64,000 bases of DNA from Povalibacter uvarum. Its GTDB lineage: Bacteria > Pseudomonadota > Gammaproteobacteria > Steroidobacterales > Steroidobacteraceae. Positions within the stretch are counted from its first letter, which is position 1; each line of letters opens with the position of its first letter. Positions 25,955 to 34,940 of this stretch are shown here, piece after piece. The notes under the pieces are model-generated. The model did not search any database, was not told the DNA's origin, and saw nothing but the letters and a program-made list of their open reading frames with translations. The stretch lies in the NCBI RefSeq assembly GCF_014202975.1, contig NZ_JACHHZ010000007.1, positions 223,693-287,692 of the forward strand. The letters run 5' to 3'. The translations under genes and the position numbers were made by a program.

Positions 25955-27355
25955 CTACGGCACGCGCCAGACCGGGGCCTTCATGTTCCTGAGACAGGAT
26001 GCGTCGATGTTCGCCGTCGGCTGCTCGAGAAAGGCGAGCACCAGCGGATCGAAGCACGTGTCGAGGTTCGAAAGGCCATCGACGATGTGAGCGCCCTCGT
26101 GGATGACGAAGTGACGACTGTTGCGATAGATCTTCGTCATGCTCTCCGCCCAGTCCGGTGGACTCACGGGGTCGAGTCGGCCGGAGATCATGAGGACCGG
26201 CCCGTCGAAGCTCGGCGTCGTGAACGCGTCGGGATCCTTTCTGGCGGGCGCCCATTCGCGACACGCCTCTTGCTGACGACGCAATCGATAGGCCCCGAAG
26301 CGTGTCGGCGCCGACGCGGTGATCGCAGCGCTCGTATCGATCGCGGCGAACGTTTCGGCGCATGTCATGGAGAGATATAGCCCTTCCGCGAAGTGTGGCC
26401 CCTGCGTTGGTCTGGTCGCTTCGAGAAACGGCTGCAGATCGCCTTGCGCGGCGCGATTCACGACGAACGGAACGCGTCGGGCGCCGCCCGGCGAGTACAT
26501 CAGTGTGCGCAACTTCTCCATGAATACTTCGCTGCTTACCGGCGCGTCTGGCGCATTCAGTCGCTCGAGGGCCTGCTCCAGGTCTGCATCCGGAGTCTTG
26601 AACGCGACCGAGCAAGCATCATCCCGGCGGCAGTCGCCGAAGAGTTGCCCGAGTGCGGAGTCGGCGACCAGCGCGTGGAATCTGGGCGGGGTCCGGTCGG
26701 CCGGAACTGTGCCGAGCAGCACGGCGGAGCGCACGGACTTGGGGAAGTCCTTGATGTAGCGCATGGCCAGCATCGTTCCATACGAGATCCCGAACAGATC
26801 GAGTTGCTCATAGCCGAGCGCGCGTCGAACTTCATCGATGTCTCGTGCCGCATTGCGCGTCGAGTAGCTCGCGAGATCCGCGGTCTCTTCCAGTTGCTGC
26901 CGACACTCGCTCACGAGCGCGGGCGGATACATCGGAGCGTACGGCGACGCGTTCTGCTCAGCGTCGATCCGAGGGCAATACAGGCCATGCGACTTGCCGG
27001 TGCCACGCATGTCAGCCAGCACGATCGTTCGATGGGCGCGATAAGACGCGCCGTCGCGGGCGTAGAAATCCACGAAAGTAGCGCTGCTCCCACCAGGTCC
27101 ACCCTCGAGGTCGTATTGAGCAGTCTTCGTAGTCGAGCCATCCAGCGGATCGAGCACGAGCACATGCAGATCGATCTGGCGATCCTTTGGACGATCGTAG
27201 TTCTCCGGCACACGAACGGTCCCGCACCGTACGCGTTCGAGCGAAATCTCTCTTGGGCAGTTGGCGGTCGTGAACCGAGCGTTCGATGCGTGGACGGCCG
27301 ACGCGAGGCTCGTCGCCATCAGCGATGCAATCAGGAGAAGGCGAGCCCGATTCAT
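25955..27355 (-). CDS. Exported alpha/beta hydrolase with TAP-like C-terminal domain (tripeptidyl/prolyl aminopeptidase-like)
   Basis: A 466-residue protein with signal peptide (RLLLIASLMATSLASAVHA). The N-terminal fold has VPENYDRPK, YDLEGGPGGSS (oxyanion loop), ADMRGTGKSHG and nucleophile motif LFGISYGTM with Ser near 190. The C-terminal TAP-like region carries GPVLMISGRLDPVSPPDW (Asp) and FVIHEGAHIVDG (His). Relatives release N-terminal peptides or proline. GGGAG lies upstream of the ATG. It converges with the S41 peptidase, so two exported peptidases lie side by side. Confidence 0.88.
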   Translation of the reverse strand: MNRARLLLIASLMATSLASAVHASNARFTTANCPREISLERVRCGTVRVPENYDRPKDRQIDLHVLVLDPLDGSTTKTAQYDLEGGPGGSSATFVDFYARDGASYRAHRTIVLADMRGTGKSHGLYCPRIDAEQNASPYAPMYPPALVSECRQQLEETADLASYSTRNAARDIDEVRRALGYEQLDLFGISYGTMLAMRYIKDFPKSVRSAVLLGTVPADRTPPRFHALVADSALGQLFGDCRRDDACSVAFKTPDADLEQALERLNAPDAPVSSEVFMEKLRTLMYSPGGARRVPFVVNRAAQGDLQPFLEATRPTQGPHFAEGLYLSMTCAETFAAIDTSAAITASAPTRFGAYRLRRQQEACREWAPARKDPDAFTTPSFDGPVLMISGRLDPVSPPDWAESMTKIYRNSRHFVIHEGAHIVDGLSNLDTCFDPLVLAFLEQPTANIDASCLRNMKAPVWRVP

Positions 27356-27560
27356 ATCCACTCCCTGTTTGAAGCTGTGGGATTCTAGGCACAATGACGC
27401 AGCCATGGGCAGCCAGCGTGCATCGATCGATGCCCGAAAGGGCAATCACCCGGATCAGCTCATCGACTCGCAGCACACCGACCTCGTCTCGTCGCATCGG
27501 TCGCAATTTTCGCCACGCTGCTGCATCTACAAGCCGCCCGTTTCGCACAGGAAGAAAGTT

Positions 27561-28988
27561 GTGAAAGTCCGGTTCCCGATGCTCGTGTCTTTGGTGCTAT
27601 TGCTGGTCGTGTCGCCCCATGCGTGGACGAAGGAATCAGCCAACGCTTGTGCCGCGCCGCCTGCGACGATGCGCGCGGCTCGTATTCATGCAGCCGGTGG
27701 TCCCGAGTCGCTTCGTGTGGAGTCAGTGCCGGTGCCTGCGCCAGCCGCGGGAGAAGTGCTCGTGCGTGTTCACTACGCCAGCATCAATCCGGTCGACTGG
27801 AAGCTGCAGGAAGCAGGGCGATTCAAGTTTCCGGCGACTCCCGGCGGGGACTTCTCGGGAGAAGTCATCGCACTCGGCAGTGGTGTGACCGAGTTCAAGT
27901 GCGGCGACCTCGTCGCGGGCATCGTCAACCAGCGCGAGCGCAGCGGCAGCTACGCCGAGTACGTTACGGTGCCGGTCACGGAGATCGTGCCGAAGCCATT
28001 CGCATTCTCCATGGCGGAAGCCGCGGCTTATCCCACGGTATCTGTCGCAGCATGGCGCTTCCTGGTGAAGGGCGCCGATGTAAAAGCCGGCGAGCGCGTA
28101 CTCGTGCCGGGCGCCGCCGGCGGCGTCGGTTCGGTCGTCGTGCAACTGGCAAAGGCGAAGGGCGCCTACGTGATCGCGACGGCGTCGGCCCGCAATCATG
28201 AATACCTGAAGTCGATCGGTGCCGACGAAGTCATCGATTACAAAGCTGTGCAGTTCGAAGAAGTCGTGCGCAACGTCGACATCGTCATCGATACCGTCGG
28301 CGGCGATACGCTCGCACGCGCCGATCGCGTTCTGCGCGATGGCGGTCGCCTGATCAGCATGGCCGGCGCCGTAGCACCGTCGGTTTGCGCGGCGGGCCGC
28401 ATCGTCTGTCTCGCGACACCACCCTGGAACGTAAAGGAAGCACTCGAAGGTCTTGCGCCGCTGATCGCGGCAAACAAGATCCGGATCAACATCGACGGCA
28501 ACTATCCGCTCGATGCCGTGGTCGATGCGCAGCGCCACAATCGCAACGGCAACACCCGCGGCAAAGTCGTCATCGACATGGGCGTTGCGCTGCGCAGCGC
28601 CGACGTGAGCGCATCGGGCGCAGACGTCCACGCAGTAACGATTCCGCTGCAGGCCTATCTCGACGGTCACGCCACCGGCCAGGAACATCACTTCCGCCGC
28701 GCTTTCGCTACGGACGGGATGCTCGTCGGCGTGAAGGACGGCAAGTACGGTCAGCGTCCGGCAAGCGTCTATATCGCGCAATCTTCCAGCGGCCGCGCCC
28801 CGCGTGATGAGAATCTGCGTCGGCGCTGGATACGCTCAGTGACCGTAACCGGCAACGTCGCCACCGCGGTGATCGAGCTCGACTATCCCGACATGAAAGC
28901 ACTCGATCACATGAGCCTGCTGAAATTCGAAGATGGCTGGCGCATCGTCGTGAAGGCCTACGAGGCGAGCACGCCGACGTCGACCTGA
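27561..28988 (+). CDS. Exported zinc-independent alcohol dehydrogenase/quinone oxidoreductase fused to an NTF2-like domain
   Basis: A 475-residue protein. A GTG start with AGGAAG 8 nt upstream gives a clear signal peptide (FPMLVSLVLLLVVSPHAW). The middle (residues about 33-345) is a medium-chain dehydrogenase/reductase: INPVDWKLQEAG, VPGAAGGVGSVVVQLAKA (NAD(P) glycine motif) and GADEVIDYK. The last 120 residues form an NTF2/lumazine-binding-like domain (VTIPLQAYLDGHATGQEHHF ... LLKFEDGWRIVVKAYEA). Export of an NAD(P)-dependent enzyme and this C-terminal fusion are both unusual. Substrate unknown. Confidence 0.82.
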   Translation: MKVRFPMLVSLVLLLVVSPHAWTKESANACAAPPATMRAARIHAAGGPESLRVESVPVPAPAAGEVLVRVHYASINPVDWKLQEAGRFKFPATPGGDFSGEVIALGSGVTEFKCGDLVAGIVNQRERSGSYAEYVTVPVTEIVPKPFAFSMAEAAAYPTVSVAAWRFLVKGADVKAGERVLVPGAAGGVGSVVVQLAKAKGAYVIATASARNHEYLKSIGADEVIDYKAVQFEEVVRNVDIVIDTVGGDTLARADRVLRDGGRLISMAGAVAPSVCAAGRIVCLATPPWNVKEALEGLAPLIAANKIRINIDGNYPLDAVVDAQRHNRNGNTRGKVVIDMGVALRSADVSASGADVHAVTIPLQAYLDGHATGQEHHFRRAFATDGMLVGVKDGKYGQRPASVYIAQSSSGRAPRDENLRRRWIRSVTVTGNVATAVIELDYPDMKALDHMSLLKFEDGWRIVVKAYEASTPTST

Positions 28989-28993
28989 AAGGT

Positions 28994-29050
28994 GATCCCC
29001 GCGAAAGCGGGGATCAGAGCGATGAGCGATGAGCAGCGAGCCGGATGAGG
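28994..29050. repeat. CCCGCGAAAGCGGG-family repeat next to a GAGC-rich array
   Basis: The palindrome gatccccgcgaaagcgggga at 28994-29015 is followed directly by agcgatgagcgatgagcagc, a short GAGC-type array. It lies after the dehydrogenase stop codon. Confidence 0.75.
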
Positions 29051-29105
29051 CATCAACTGCTCCCTTTCCGAAGGTGCACGCGGGGTCGGGAGCTGTGGGA
29101 CACGG

Positions 29106-29125
29106 ATTCCCGCTATCGCGGGAAT
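29106..29125. repeat. CCCGCGAAAGCGGG-family repeat (variant loop)
   Basis: ATTCCCGC and GCGGGAAT arms around TATC, followed by GACGA as in other copies. It is in the 259-bp gap before the DUF2799 gene; apart from this and the 28994 copy I see nothing else in the gap. Confidence 0.75.
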
Positions 29126-29247
29126 GACGAGGGTGAAGCTGAACGGCACCGCAACAAGCCGGATTCCCCGCGACCTGTGAAACTCTTCACATCCGGTTCA
29201 CGCGCCCGTGGCTAACGTCCGCTCAGGTTCTCAGCGGGGCGGCCTTC

Positions 29248-29886
29248 ATGCAAGGGTTTCATTCGAAGTTGCTGGCGATTGGTCTCGCCTGCGTCACGGC
29301 TACGGTTGCGGGGTGCTCGTCGATGAGCGCCAACGAATGCATGGCGACGGACTGGCGGACGGTGGGCTACGAAGATGGCGTGGTCGGCTATTCCGGCAAT
29401 CGCATCGGTCAGTACCGCAAGTCCTGCGGCAAGCATGGCATCTCGCCGGATCTGGCGGAGTATCAGGCCGGTCGAGAGCAGGGGCTACGTGAGTTCTGCA
29501 AGCCGCTGAACGGATTTCGCATCGGCTCCCGCGGCAACGGATACAACGGTGTTTGTCCGGCGGATCTCGATGCCGATTTCGTCGACGCGTATCAGACCGG
29601 CAGGCAGCTCCATACGCTGCGTTCGCGTGTCGGCTCGACGGCGGCGGAGATCGATTCGATGCGCGCCGAGATGGACAGCATCGATGCCGGGCTCGTCAGC
29701 GTCGCGGCGCAGATCCTGGACACGACGATCACGAACGAGCAGCGCGCCCAGTTGCTGGTCGACAGCAAGCACATGGCGGAGCGCAAAGGCGAAATCAGAG
29801 CCCGCATTCCGCAGCTCGAAGACGATCTCCTGATCTATCGGCGCGAGCTCGACGACTATCGCGCAACGCTACCCTACGTCGAGTAG
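29248..29886 (+). CDS. DUF2799 lipoprotein
   Basis: A 212-residue protein with lipobox (LACVTATVAGCSS). The mature N terminus (NECMATDWRTVGYEDGVVGY) and the segment YQAGREQGLREFCKP are the recognised DUF2799 pattern, followed by a YQTGRQLHTL repeat of the same kind. Residues about 125-205 are a heptad-like coiled coil (AAEIDSMRAEMDSIDAG, ERKGEIRARIPQLEDDLL). Family function is unknown; expected on the inner face of the outer membrane. It converges with cheW. Confidence 0.85.
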   Translation: MQGFHSKLLAIGLACVTATVAGCSSMSANECMATDWRTVGYEDGVVGYSGNRIGQYRKSCGKHGISPDLAEYQAGREQGLREFCKPLNGFRIGSRGNGYNGVCPADLDADFVDAYQTGRQLHTLRSRVGSTAAEIDSMRAEMDSIDAGLVSVAAQILDTTITNEQRAQLLVDSKHMAERKGEIRARIPQLEDDLLIYRRELDDYRATLPYVE

Positions 29887-29909
29887 CGTGGCGCTGCCGC
29901 TGGCTGCGG

Positions 29910-30389
29910 TCAGGCCGCCGCAGCGACTTCGACTGTCTCGCCACCGAGCATGCGGTCGATGTCGAGCAGAAGGACCATGCGGTCGTTGACCTGTGCCAGG
30001 CCGTTCACGAGCTCTTCGCCGTGAGTGTTGACGACATCCGGAGCCGGACGGATGTTCTCGCCCGGGATATCGAGTACGTCAGAGACGCCGTCGACGACCA
30101 GTCCGAAGTCACGCCGGCCACGGTTGCTTTCCACCGAGAGAACGACGACGACCGTCAGTGCCGATGGCTCGACGGCTTCGATCCCGATGCGACGACGCAT
30201 GTCGATGGTGGGGACGATGTTGCCGCGAAGGTTGAGCACGCCGAGCATGTGATGCGGCGTTTCGGGAATGCGCGTGACGGGCGAATAGCCGCGAATCTCG
30301 ACGACTCGCAGGATATCCACGGCGTAGGTCTCTCCTCCCAGCTGGAAGGACAGGACCTGGCGGGCACCGGTCGAATTGATCTGGCTCAT
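29910..30389 (-). CDS. cheW: CheW chemotaxis coupling protein
   Basis: A 159-residue protein with the CheW fold: QVLSFQLGGETYAVDILRV, VTRIPETPHHMLGVLNLRG and PTIDMRRRIG, then FGLVVDGVSDVLDI. It couples chemoreceptors to the CheA kinase. The ATG is 1 nt from the TAA of the upstream chemoreceptor gene, and AGGAG overlaps the end of that gene, so translation is coupled. A three-residue alanine run ends the protein. No cheA is in the window. Confidence 0.95.
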   Translation of the reverse strand: MSQINSTGARQVLSFQLGGETYAVDILRVVEIRGYSPVTRIPETPHHMLGVLNLRGNIVPTIDMRRRIGIEAVEPSALTVVVVLSVESNRGRRDFGLVVDGVSDVLDIPGENIRPAPDVVNTHGEELVNGLAQVNDRMVLLLDIDRMLGGETVEVAAAA

Positions 30390-30390
30390 C

Positions 30391-32094
30391 TTAGAACTCC
30401 TTCCATGCGACATCGCTGCCGCTGACCTTTGCTGCGGGAGCCGGCCTCGCGGGGCGAGATGCGGCTTTGCGCGGCGCCATCTTCACGACTCTCGTCGGCT
30501 GAGCGTGGGCGACCGGTGCGACGCGTGTTTCCGCGACCGCGCCCGTCTTGAACTGGGACATCAGCGACACGAGTGACTGCGCGCGTTCCTCGAGCGACTT
30601 GCTCGCGGCCGACGCTTCTTCGACCAGCGCGGCGTTCTGTTGCGTGGTCTCGTCCATCTGCGAAACGGCGTTGTTGACCTGCTCGATGCCGGTCGCCTGC
30701 TCTTCGCTGGCGGCGGCAATCTCGGCCACGATGTCGCTGACCTTCTTCACCGCGTCCATGATGTCATCCAGCGTCTTGCCGGATTCGTCGACGAGCTCCG
30801 AACCGACCTTGACCTTCTGCACCGAGTCGCTGATGAGATCCTTGATCTCCTTGGCGGCGGTGGCGCTGCGCTGCGCGAGGCTGCGGACTTCCGTCGCGAC
30901 CACTGCAAAGCCGCGGCCCTGTTCGCCGGCACGCGCTGCCTCGACCGCAGCGTTGAGAGCGAGGAGATTCGTCTGGAAGGCGATCTCGTCGATGACGCCG
31001 ATGATGTCCGCGATCTTGCGGCTGGAGCCGTTGATCTCGTCCATCGCGCCGACGACGCGCTGCATGACCGAACCGCCTTTCTCGGCATGGGTGCGTGCAT
31101 TGCTCGACAGCTGGTTCGCCTGACGCGCGTTGTCCGCGTTCTGCTTCACCGTGGCGGTCATCTCTTCCATGCTCGAAGCCGTTTCTTCGAGTGCAGCCGC
31201 CTGTTCCTGCGTGCGCTGGCTCAGGTCGTCATTGCCGCGGGCGATCTGCATGACGCCCGAAGACATGTTCGCCGTCGCGTCCTTGCTGCCGGAGATGATG
31301 GTCTGGAGCTTCTCCATGAAGCCGTTCATCGAGTTGGAGATCTCACCGAACTCCGCGCCCATCGCGGGGAGGCGATACGTCAGGTCGCCTTCGCCAGAGC
31401 GAAGGTCTTCAGTTGCACGGAGCACCTGGCGCAGCGGCGTCACGATGCTGCGGCCGATTGCGATCGCCAGGATGATGGCCAGCGCAACTGCGGCACCGCC
31501 GCCGCCGATCAGGACGAAGTTTGCGGAAGCGCGGGCCGCGGCCGCTTCGGCGATGCGCTCACCGAGCAGGTCGTCTTCCGCATCCTTGATCTCCGCGAGC
31601 TGCTTGCGCATCTGGTCCATGCCGGACTTGCCGCGCGCTTCGCGTTCGTATGCGACGATCGCGTCCATGCTCTTCGCGCCCGACGCGACTTCGCGGCGCA
31701 GCGCGAGGCCGGGTTCGACGGCCTGCGTATTCCACGAAGACATCGTGCTCTTCAAATCATCGAGGCGGCGCTGCTGGGTCGGGTTGTCCGCGGTCAGCGT
31801 CTTCGCCTGCGTCCAGCTCGTCTGAAAGGCGTCGCGGCCGGAGTTGAGCGGTTCGAGGAAGCCTTCCACGCCGGTGAGCATGAAGCCGCGCGCGCCGGTC
31901 TCCATGTTGATCAGACTCGCGAGGATCTCATCGGCTTCACCCAGGACCTCGTAGGTGTGGATGTTCATTTCCTGCGCGGCGACCTGTTTGTTCTGGCTGA
32001 TCTTGGCCGTGATGATCAGAACGACGAGGATCGCGACGATGATGCCGAACGCGCCGATCAGGCGTGAATTGATACTGAGCTTGGAGAGATCCAC
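30391..32094 (-). CDS. Methyl-accepting chemotaxis protein with CHASE3-like sensor and C-terminal pentapeptide
   Basis: A 567-residue chemoreceptor. TM1 is [19 protein letters not shown], then a four-helix-type periplasmic sensor ([26 protein letters not shown]) resembling CHASE3, TM2 ([16 protein letters not shown]), HAMP and a long cytoplasmic hairpin with the conserved tip [20 protein letters not shown]. The C terminus after an Ala/Pro/Arg linker is AWKEF, matching the xWxxF pentapeptide that tethers CheR/CheB in other receptors. A GTG start with AGGAG 7 nt upstream is chosen; earlier codons lack coding character. cheW follows at once. Confidence 0.92.
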   Translation of the reverse strand: MDLSKLSINSRLIGAFGIIVAILVVLIITAKISQNKQVAAQEMNIHTYEVLGEADEILASLINMETGARGFMLTGVEGFLEPLNSGRDAFQTSWTQAKTLTADNPTQQRRLDDLKSTMSSWNTQAVEPGLALRREVASGAKSMDAIVAYEREARGKSGMDQMRKQLAEIKDAEDDLLGERIAEAAAARASANFVLIGGGGAAVALAIILAIAIGRSIVTPLRQVLRATEDLRSGEGDLTYRLPAMGAEFGEISNSMNGFMEKLQTIISGSKDATANMSSGVMQIARGNDDLSQRTQEQAAALEETASSMEEMTATVKQNADNARQANQLSSNARTHAEKGGSVMQRVVGAMDEINGSSRKIADIIGVIDEIAFQTNLLALNAAVEAARAGEQGRGFAVVATEVRSLAQRSATAAKEIKDLISDSVQKVKVGSELVDESGKTLDDIMDAVKKVSDIVAEIAAASEEQATGIEQVNNAVSQMDETTQQNAALVEEASAASKSLEERAQSLVSLMSQFKTGAVAETRVAPVAHAQPTRVVKMAPRKAASRPARPAPAAKVSGSDVAWKEF

Positions 32095-32347
32095 TGCAAC
32101 GCTCCTGGAAAGAGAGGCTTCTCGCCGGATGGGCGATGCCTCTGTAGCGGCCTTGCCACTCGGAGGCATTAGCTCGATATTCCGAATCAGCGGATGCCTT
32201 AGGGGCGTGCGGGGAGGCGGCCGAGCTGCAGGGCGTTCGTTCCGAAGGCGGATGAGTGGGGCGTCAGGGTTCGTCTGATGCGGCGCCGATGCGCCGCGTG
32301 GGTGCGGCTGTGGCACGCTTGTCAGGTCCCGGTACAGCGTGAGTCTC

Positions 32348-33445
32348 ATGAGCTGGAAGATCGCAGCGCTCGGTTTCGTCCTTGCATTCACCTCGCTGCT
32401 GGCGATCCCGCATCCCGCGGTCGTGAGCGAGGAGTTCATCTACGACTCGGGTCCCTATCCAAGTGTTCATGCGTCGACGATCGTCGAGACTCGCGGCGGA
32501 GCATTGCTCGCGGCCTGGTTCGGTGGGACGAACGAGAAGAATCCGGACGTCTGCATCTACGTGTCGCGACGTGTGAACGGAAAATGGATGCCCGGTGTAC
32601 AGGTCGCGGACGGAGTAGCGGGCGCTGACCGCTATCCGACCTGGAACCCCGTGCTCTTCCAGCCCGGCAAAGGTCCGCTCATGCTTTTTTACAAAGTGGG
32701 CCCGTCCCCGCAGGCATGGTGGGGGATGCTGATCACGTCCAAGGATGGTGGGCGCACGTGGAGCAAGCCGCGTCGCTTGCCCGACGGCATTTTCGGACCG
32801 ATCAAGAACAAGCCAGTGCAGTTCGCCGACGGCACGATCCTCGCGCCGTCGAGCACGGAAGACGATCACGGCTGGCACATTCATGTCGAACGCACCCGGG
32901 ACCTCGGCAAGACCTGGGAGCGCAGCGAAGCGCTCAACGATGCGGACCAGTTCAACGCGATTCAGCCGAGCGTCCTCATTCACAAGGACGGCCGGCTGCA
33001 GCTTCTCTCGCGCACGAAGGAAATGGTCGTCGTGACGAACTGGTCGTCGGACCAGGGGCGGACCTGGAGCAAGTCGACGTCGACCGGACTCTTCATGCCC
33101 AACTCCGGCAGCGATGCTGTGACGCTCGCCGATGGACGACAGCTCCTCGTCTACAACTGGCGCGATCGGCCAGCGCCCGCAGTCGCACCGGTCGTGGAGA
33201 ACGAGGAGAGCGGACCGGCAGCGACGGGCACTCGCGCCGACTACGGTGTGCGATACCCGCTGAACCTCTCGCTGTCGGAGGATGGCGTTGCTTGGTCGAT
33301 GGTCGCCACGCTCGAGGATCAACCGTTGCCGCACGGATACGCGTACCCGGCTGTGATCCAGACGCGTGACGGACGGGTGCACGTCACGTACACGTGGAAT
33401 CGCGAGAAGATCAAGCACGTCGTGCTGGACCCGAAGCGTCTTTGA
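32348..33445 (+). CDS. Sialidase-like BNR/Asp-box repeat protein, exported
   Basis: A 365-residue protein with an N-terminal hydrophobic signal ([16 protein letters not shown]). Three Asp-box repeats are visible ([25 protein letters not shown]), and the sequence has the six-bladed beta-propeller rhythm of exo-sialidase family proteins. The N-terminal [20 protein letters not shown] is typical of the bacterial sialidase_2-like group. Many members cleave other glycosidic bonds, or have unknown activity, so sialic acid specificity is not claimed. It is divergent from the chemoreceptor and lies near the GH39/GH5 locus. Confidence 0.82.
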   Translation: MSWKIAALGFVLAFTSLLAIPHPAVVSEEFIYDSGPYPSVHASTIVETRGGALLAAWFGGTNEKNPDVCIYVSRRVNGKWMPGVQVADGVAGADRYPTWNPVLFQPGKGPLMLFYKVGPSPQAWWGMLITSKDGGRTWSKPRRLPDGIFGPIKNKPVQFADGTILAPSSTEDDHGWHIHVERTRDLGKTWERSEALNDADQFNAIQPSVLIHKDGRLQLLSRTKEMVVVTNWSSDQGRTWSKSTSTGLFMPNSGSDAVTLADGRQLLVYNWRDRPAPAVAPVVENEESGPAATGTRADYGVRYPLNLSLSEDGVAWSMVATLEDQPLPHGYAYPAVIQTRDGRVHVTYTWNREKIKHVVLDPKRL

Positions 33446-33685
33446 ACGAAGCCGATGCATGTCCGGCCCGGAGACACGTCCCTGCGCGCATCGGTTTCCA
33501 CTTCGGTGTGGGTACCCAGCGCGCGATGACGCAAGCTTCGCCGAAGGCAGAGCCTGTCGCGCTGCCAACCGGTATCGGTGCTCATAGCTGCGAAGCAGGC
33601 GTTCATGGACGACCGTACAAGTGTGCCGCGCTGATCGATCTGCTACGTTCGACACTGTCGGCACTGCCCGTCGGGGAGATCGGTC
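33446..33685. other. 240-bp gap with no recognised feature
   Basis: Between the sialidase-like gene and the membrane-protein gene I see neither a plausible gene nor a clear terminator hairpin. It should contain the promoter for the downstream gene. Confidence 0.4.
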
Positions 33686-34438
33686 ATGGCGATCAGCGTG
33701 GCGCAGGCTCAGTTGCTGAGCGATCGACGGTTTTTCGTCAGCATGGCGTTCGCCCTGGCGATGGTGACGCTCGTTGGCTTCGGTCCCACTTATTTCTTTG
33801 TCGCGCTGAACAGTGCACCCACACCGGTGCTCACTCCGGCCGTCCATATTCATGGAGGCCTTTGCACCGCGTGGGTGTTCCTGCTGATCGTTCAGACCGC
33901 GCTGATTGCGGCAGGGCGACGCGACGTTCATCGCAAGATGGGGATTGCGGGGGGTGCCATCGCCGCAGCCATCGTCGTTTCGGGGCTTTACGTGGCGCTT
34001 CACAGTCATCGTCGCATCCACACCGATGCCACGGCCGATACGCTCGCGGATCCCTTCGTCTTCCTGATCTTCCCGATGTCCAGCGTCACGCTCTTTGCGG
34101 TGTTCGCGACGCTTGGCATCCTGAAGCGCCGTCAGATGGACAGCCACAAGCGATTCATTGTGCTCGCGACGTCGAGCCTGATCATTCCCGCGCTCGCCCG
34201 GATCGTGATGCAGGCGAATGCAATGCTGGGCGTCACGATCGTGCCCGGTGTCGTCGGAGCGGTCGTGCTGGTGAACGGATTCCTGATCGCGATGGCCGTG
34301 CACGATTTCCATACTCGTGGCCGGCTGCATCCGGTGACGCTCTGGGGCGGCGGGTTCGTGCTGCTTTCGGAGCCGCTGAGGTTTCTGATCGGCTTCAGTG
34401 CGCCGTGGCAGGAGTTTGCACGGTCGGTGATGGGCTAA
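33686..34438 (+). CDS. Polytopic membrane protein, unknown
   Basis: A 250-residue protein with about seven hydrophobic helices (FFVSMAFALAMVTLVGFG; CTAWVFLLIVQTALIAAG; GGAIAAAIVVSGLYVAL; VFLIFPMSSVTLFAVFATLG). Conserved-looking polar features inside helices include HIHG and a DSHKRFIVLATSS segment, and several histidines could bind heme or metal, but this is speculation. GGGGAGA lies upstream of the ATG. The gene is followed by three dispersed repeat units. Confidence 0.8.
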   Translation: MAISVAQAQLLSDRRFFVSMAFALAMVTLVGFGPTYFFVALNSAPTPVLTPAVHIHGGLCTAWVFLLIVQTALIAAGRRDVHRKMGIAGGAIAAAIVVSGLYVALHSHRRIHTDATADTLADPFVFLIFPMSSVTLFAVFATLGILKRRQMDSHKRFIVLATSSLIIPALARIVMQANAMLGVTIVPGVVGAVVLVNGFLIAMAVHDFHTRGRLHPVTLWGGGFVLLSEPLRFLIGFSAPWQEFARSVMG

Positions 34439-34442
34439 TCGT

Positions 34443-34544
34443 CGTCATTCCCGCGAAAGCGGGAATCCATCCGGAACCAAGGCATGGACTCCCGCTTTCG
34501 CGGGAGTGACGGAGAGAAGGTCTCCCGCTTTCGCGGCAATGACG
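34443..34544. repeat. Three CCCGCGAAAGCGGG-family repeat units
   Basis: Unit 1 (34443-34470) reads CGTCATTCCCGCGAAAGCGG onward. Unit 2 (34484-34511) is in inverted orientation (atggactcccgctttcgcgg). Unit 3 (34521-34544) is a shortened inverted copy ending in GACGG. They occupy the convergent gap between two membrane-protein genes. Confidence 0.85.
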
Positions 34545-34553
34545 GCAGTGGTC

Positions 34554-34805
34554 TCAGGACAGGGAGCCGTCGCTGAGTCCATGCTCCTGCAGGATGGCCA
34601 GGCTCTTCATGTACAGGAGCACGAATGCCGCGGCGGCGATGTTCGCCGGCAGGTCCATCCCTTCGAGCGCAAACATCAGGTGGAAGAGGGCAGTGCCCAT
34701 CATCGCGTGACCGAACAGCGGCATGCGCGCCCGGAAGCGCACATACGAGAAATAGAGCGCAAGCGCTGTGCTGACGAGATAGAAGGCGGTGTCGAGGAAG
34801 TCCAT
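34554..34805 (-). CDS. Small membrane protein, unknown
   Basis: An 83-residue protein with two or three hydrophobic stretches (FYLVSTALALYFSYVRF, GHAMMGTALFHLMFALEG, IAAAAFVLLYMKSLAIL). No good ribosome binding site is visible before the ATG. It lies downstream of the GH5 gene in the same direction, 135 bp away. Family unknown; reported on hydrophobic pattern and lack of a competing frame. Confidence 0.6.
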   Translation of the reverse strand: MDFLDTAFYLVSTALALYFSYVRFRARMPLFGHAMMGTALFHLMFALEGMDLPANIAAAAFVLLYMKSLAILQEHGLSDGSLS

Positions 34806-34940
34806 GGCGGCGGATGGCTGAGCTGACTATTCCGAGGATCTTGCTCTCGCGCGGCTACTGTGGCCGCGGAATACGTCTCATGTTCGAGCAATCGCCGGCC
34901 GATTGGAATCGGCCGATCGATACGCATGTCGATGAAACGC

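Noticed and set aside
32348..33445. True sialidase acting on sialic acid
   Set aside because: Asp-box repeats alone do not prove it; I could not confirm the catalytic arginine triad and no sialic acid catabolic genes are near.
32264..34330. Long - strand open frame of about 690 codons
   Set aside because: It is opposite the sialidase-like and membrane-protein genes, both with recognisable features. Composition is that of a shadow frame.
34443..34544. CRISPR-like array from clustered repeats
   Set aside because: Units are palindromic, alternate in orientation and have unequal spacers of 9-13 bp. No cas genes.
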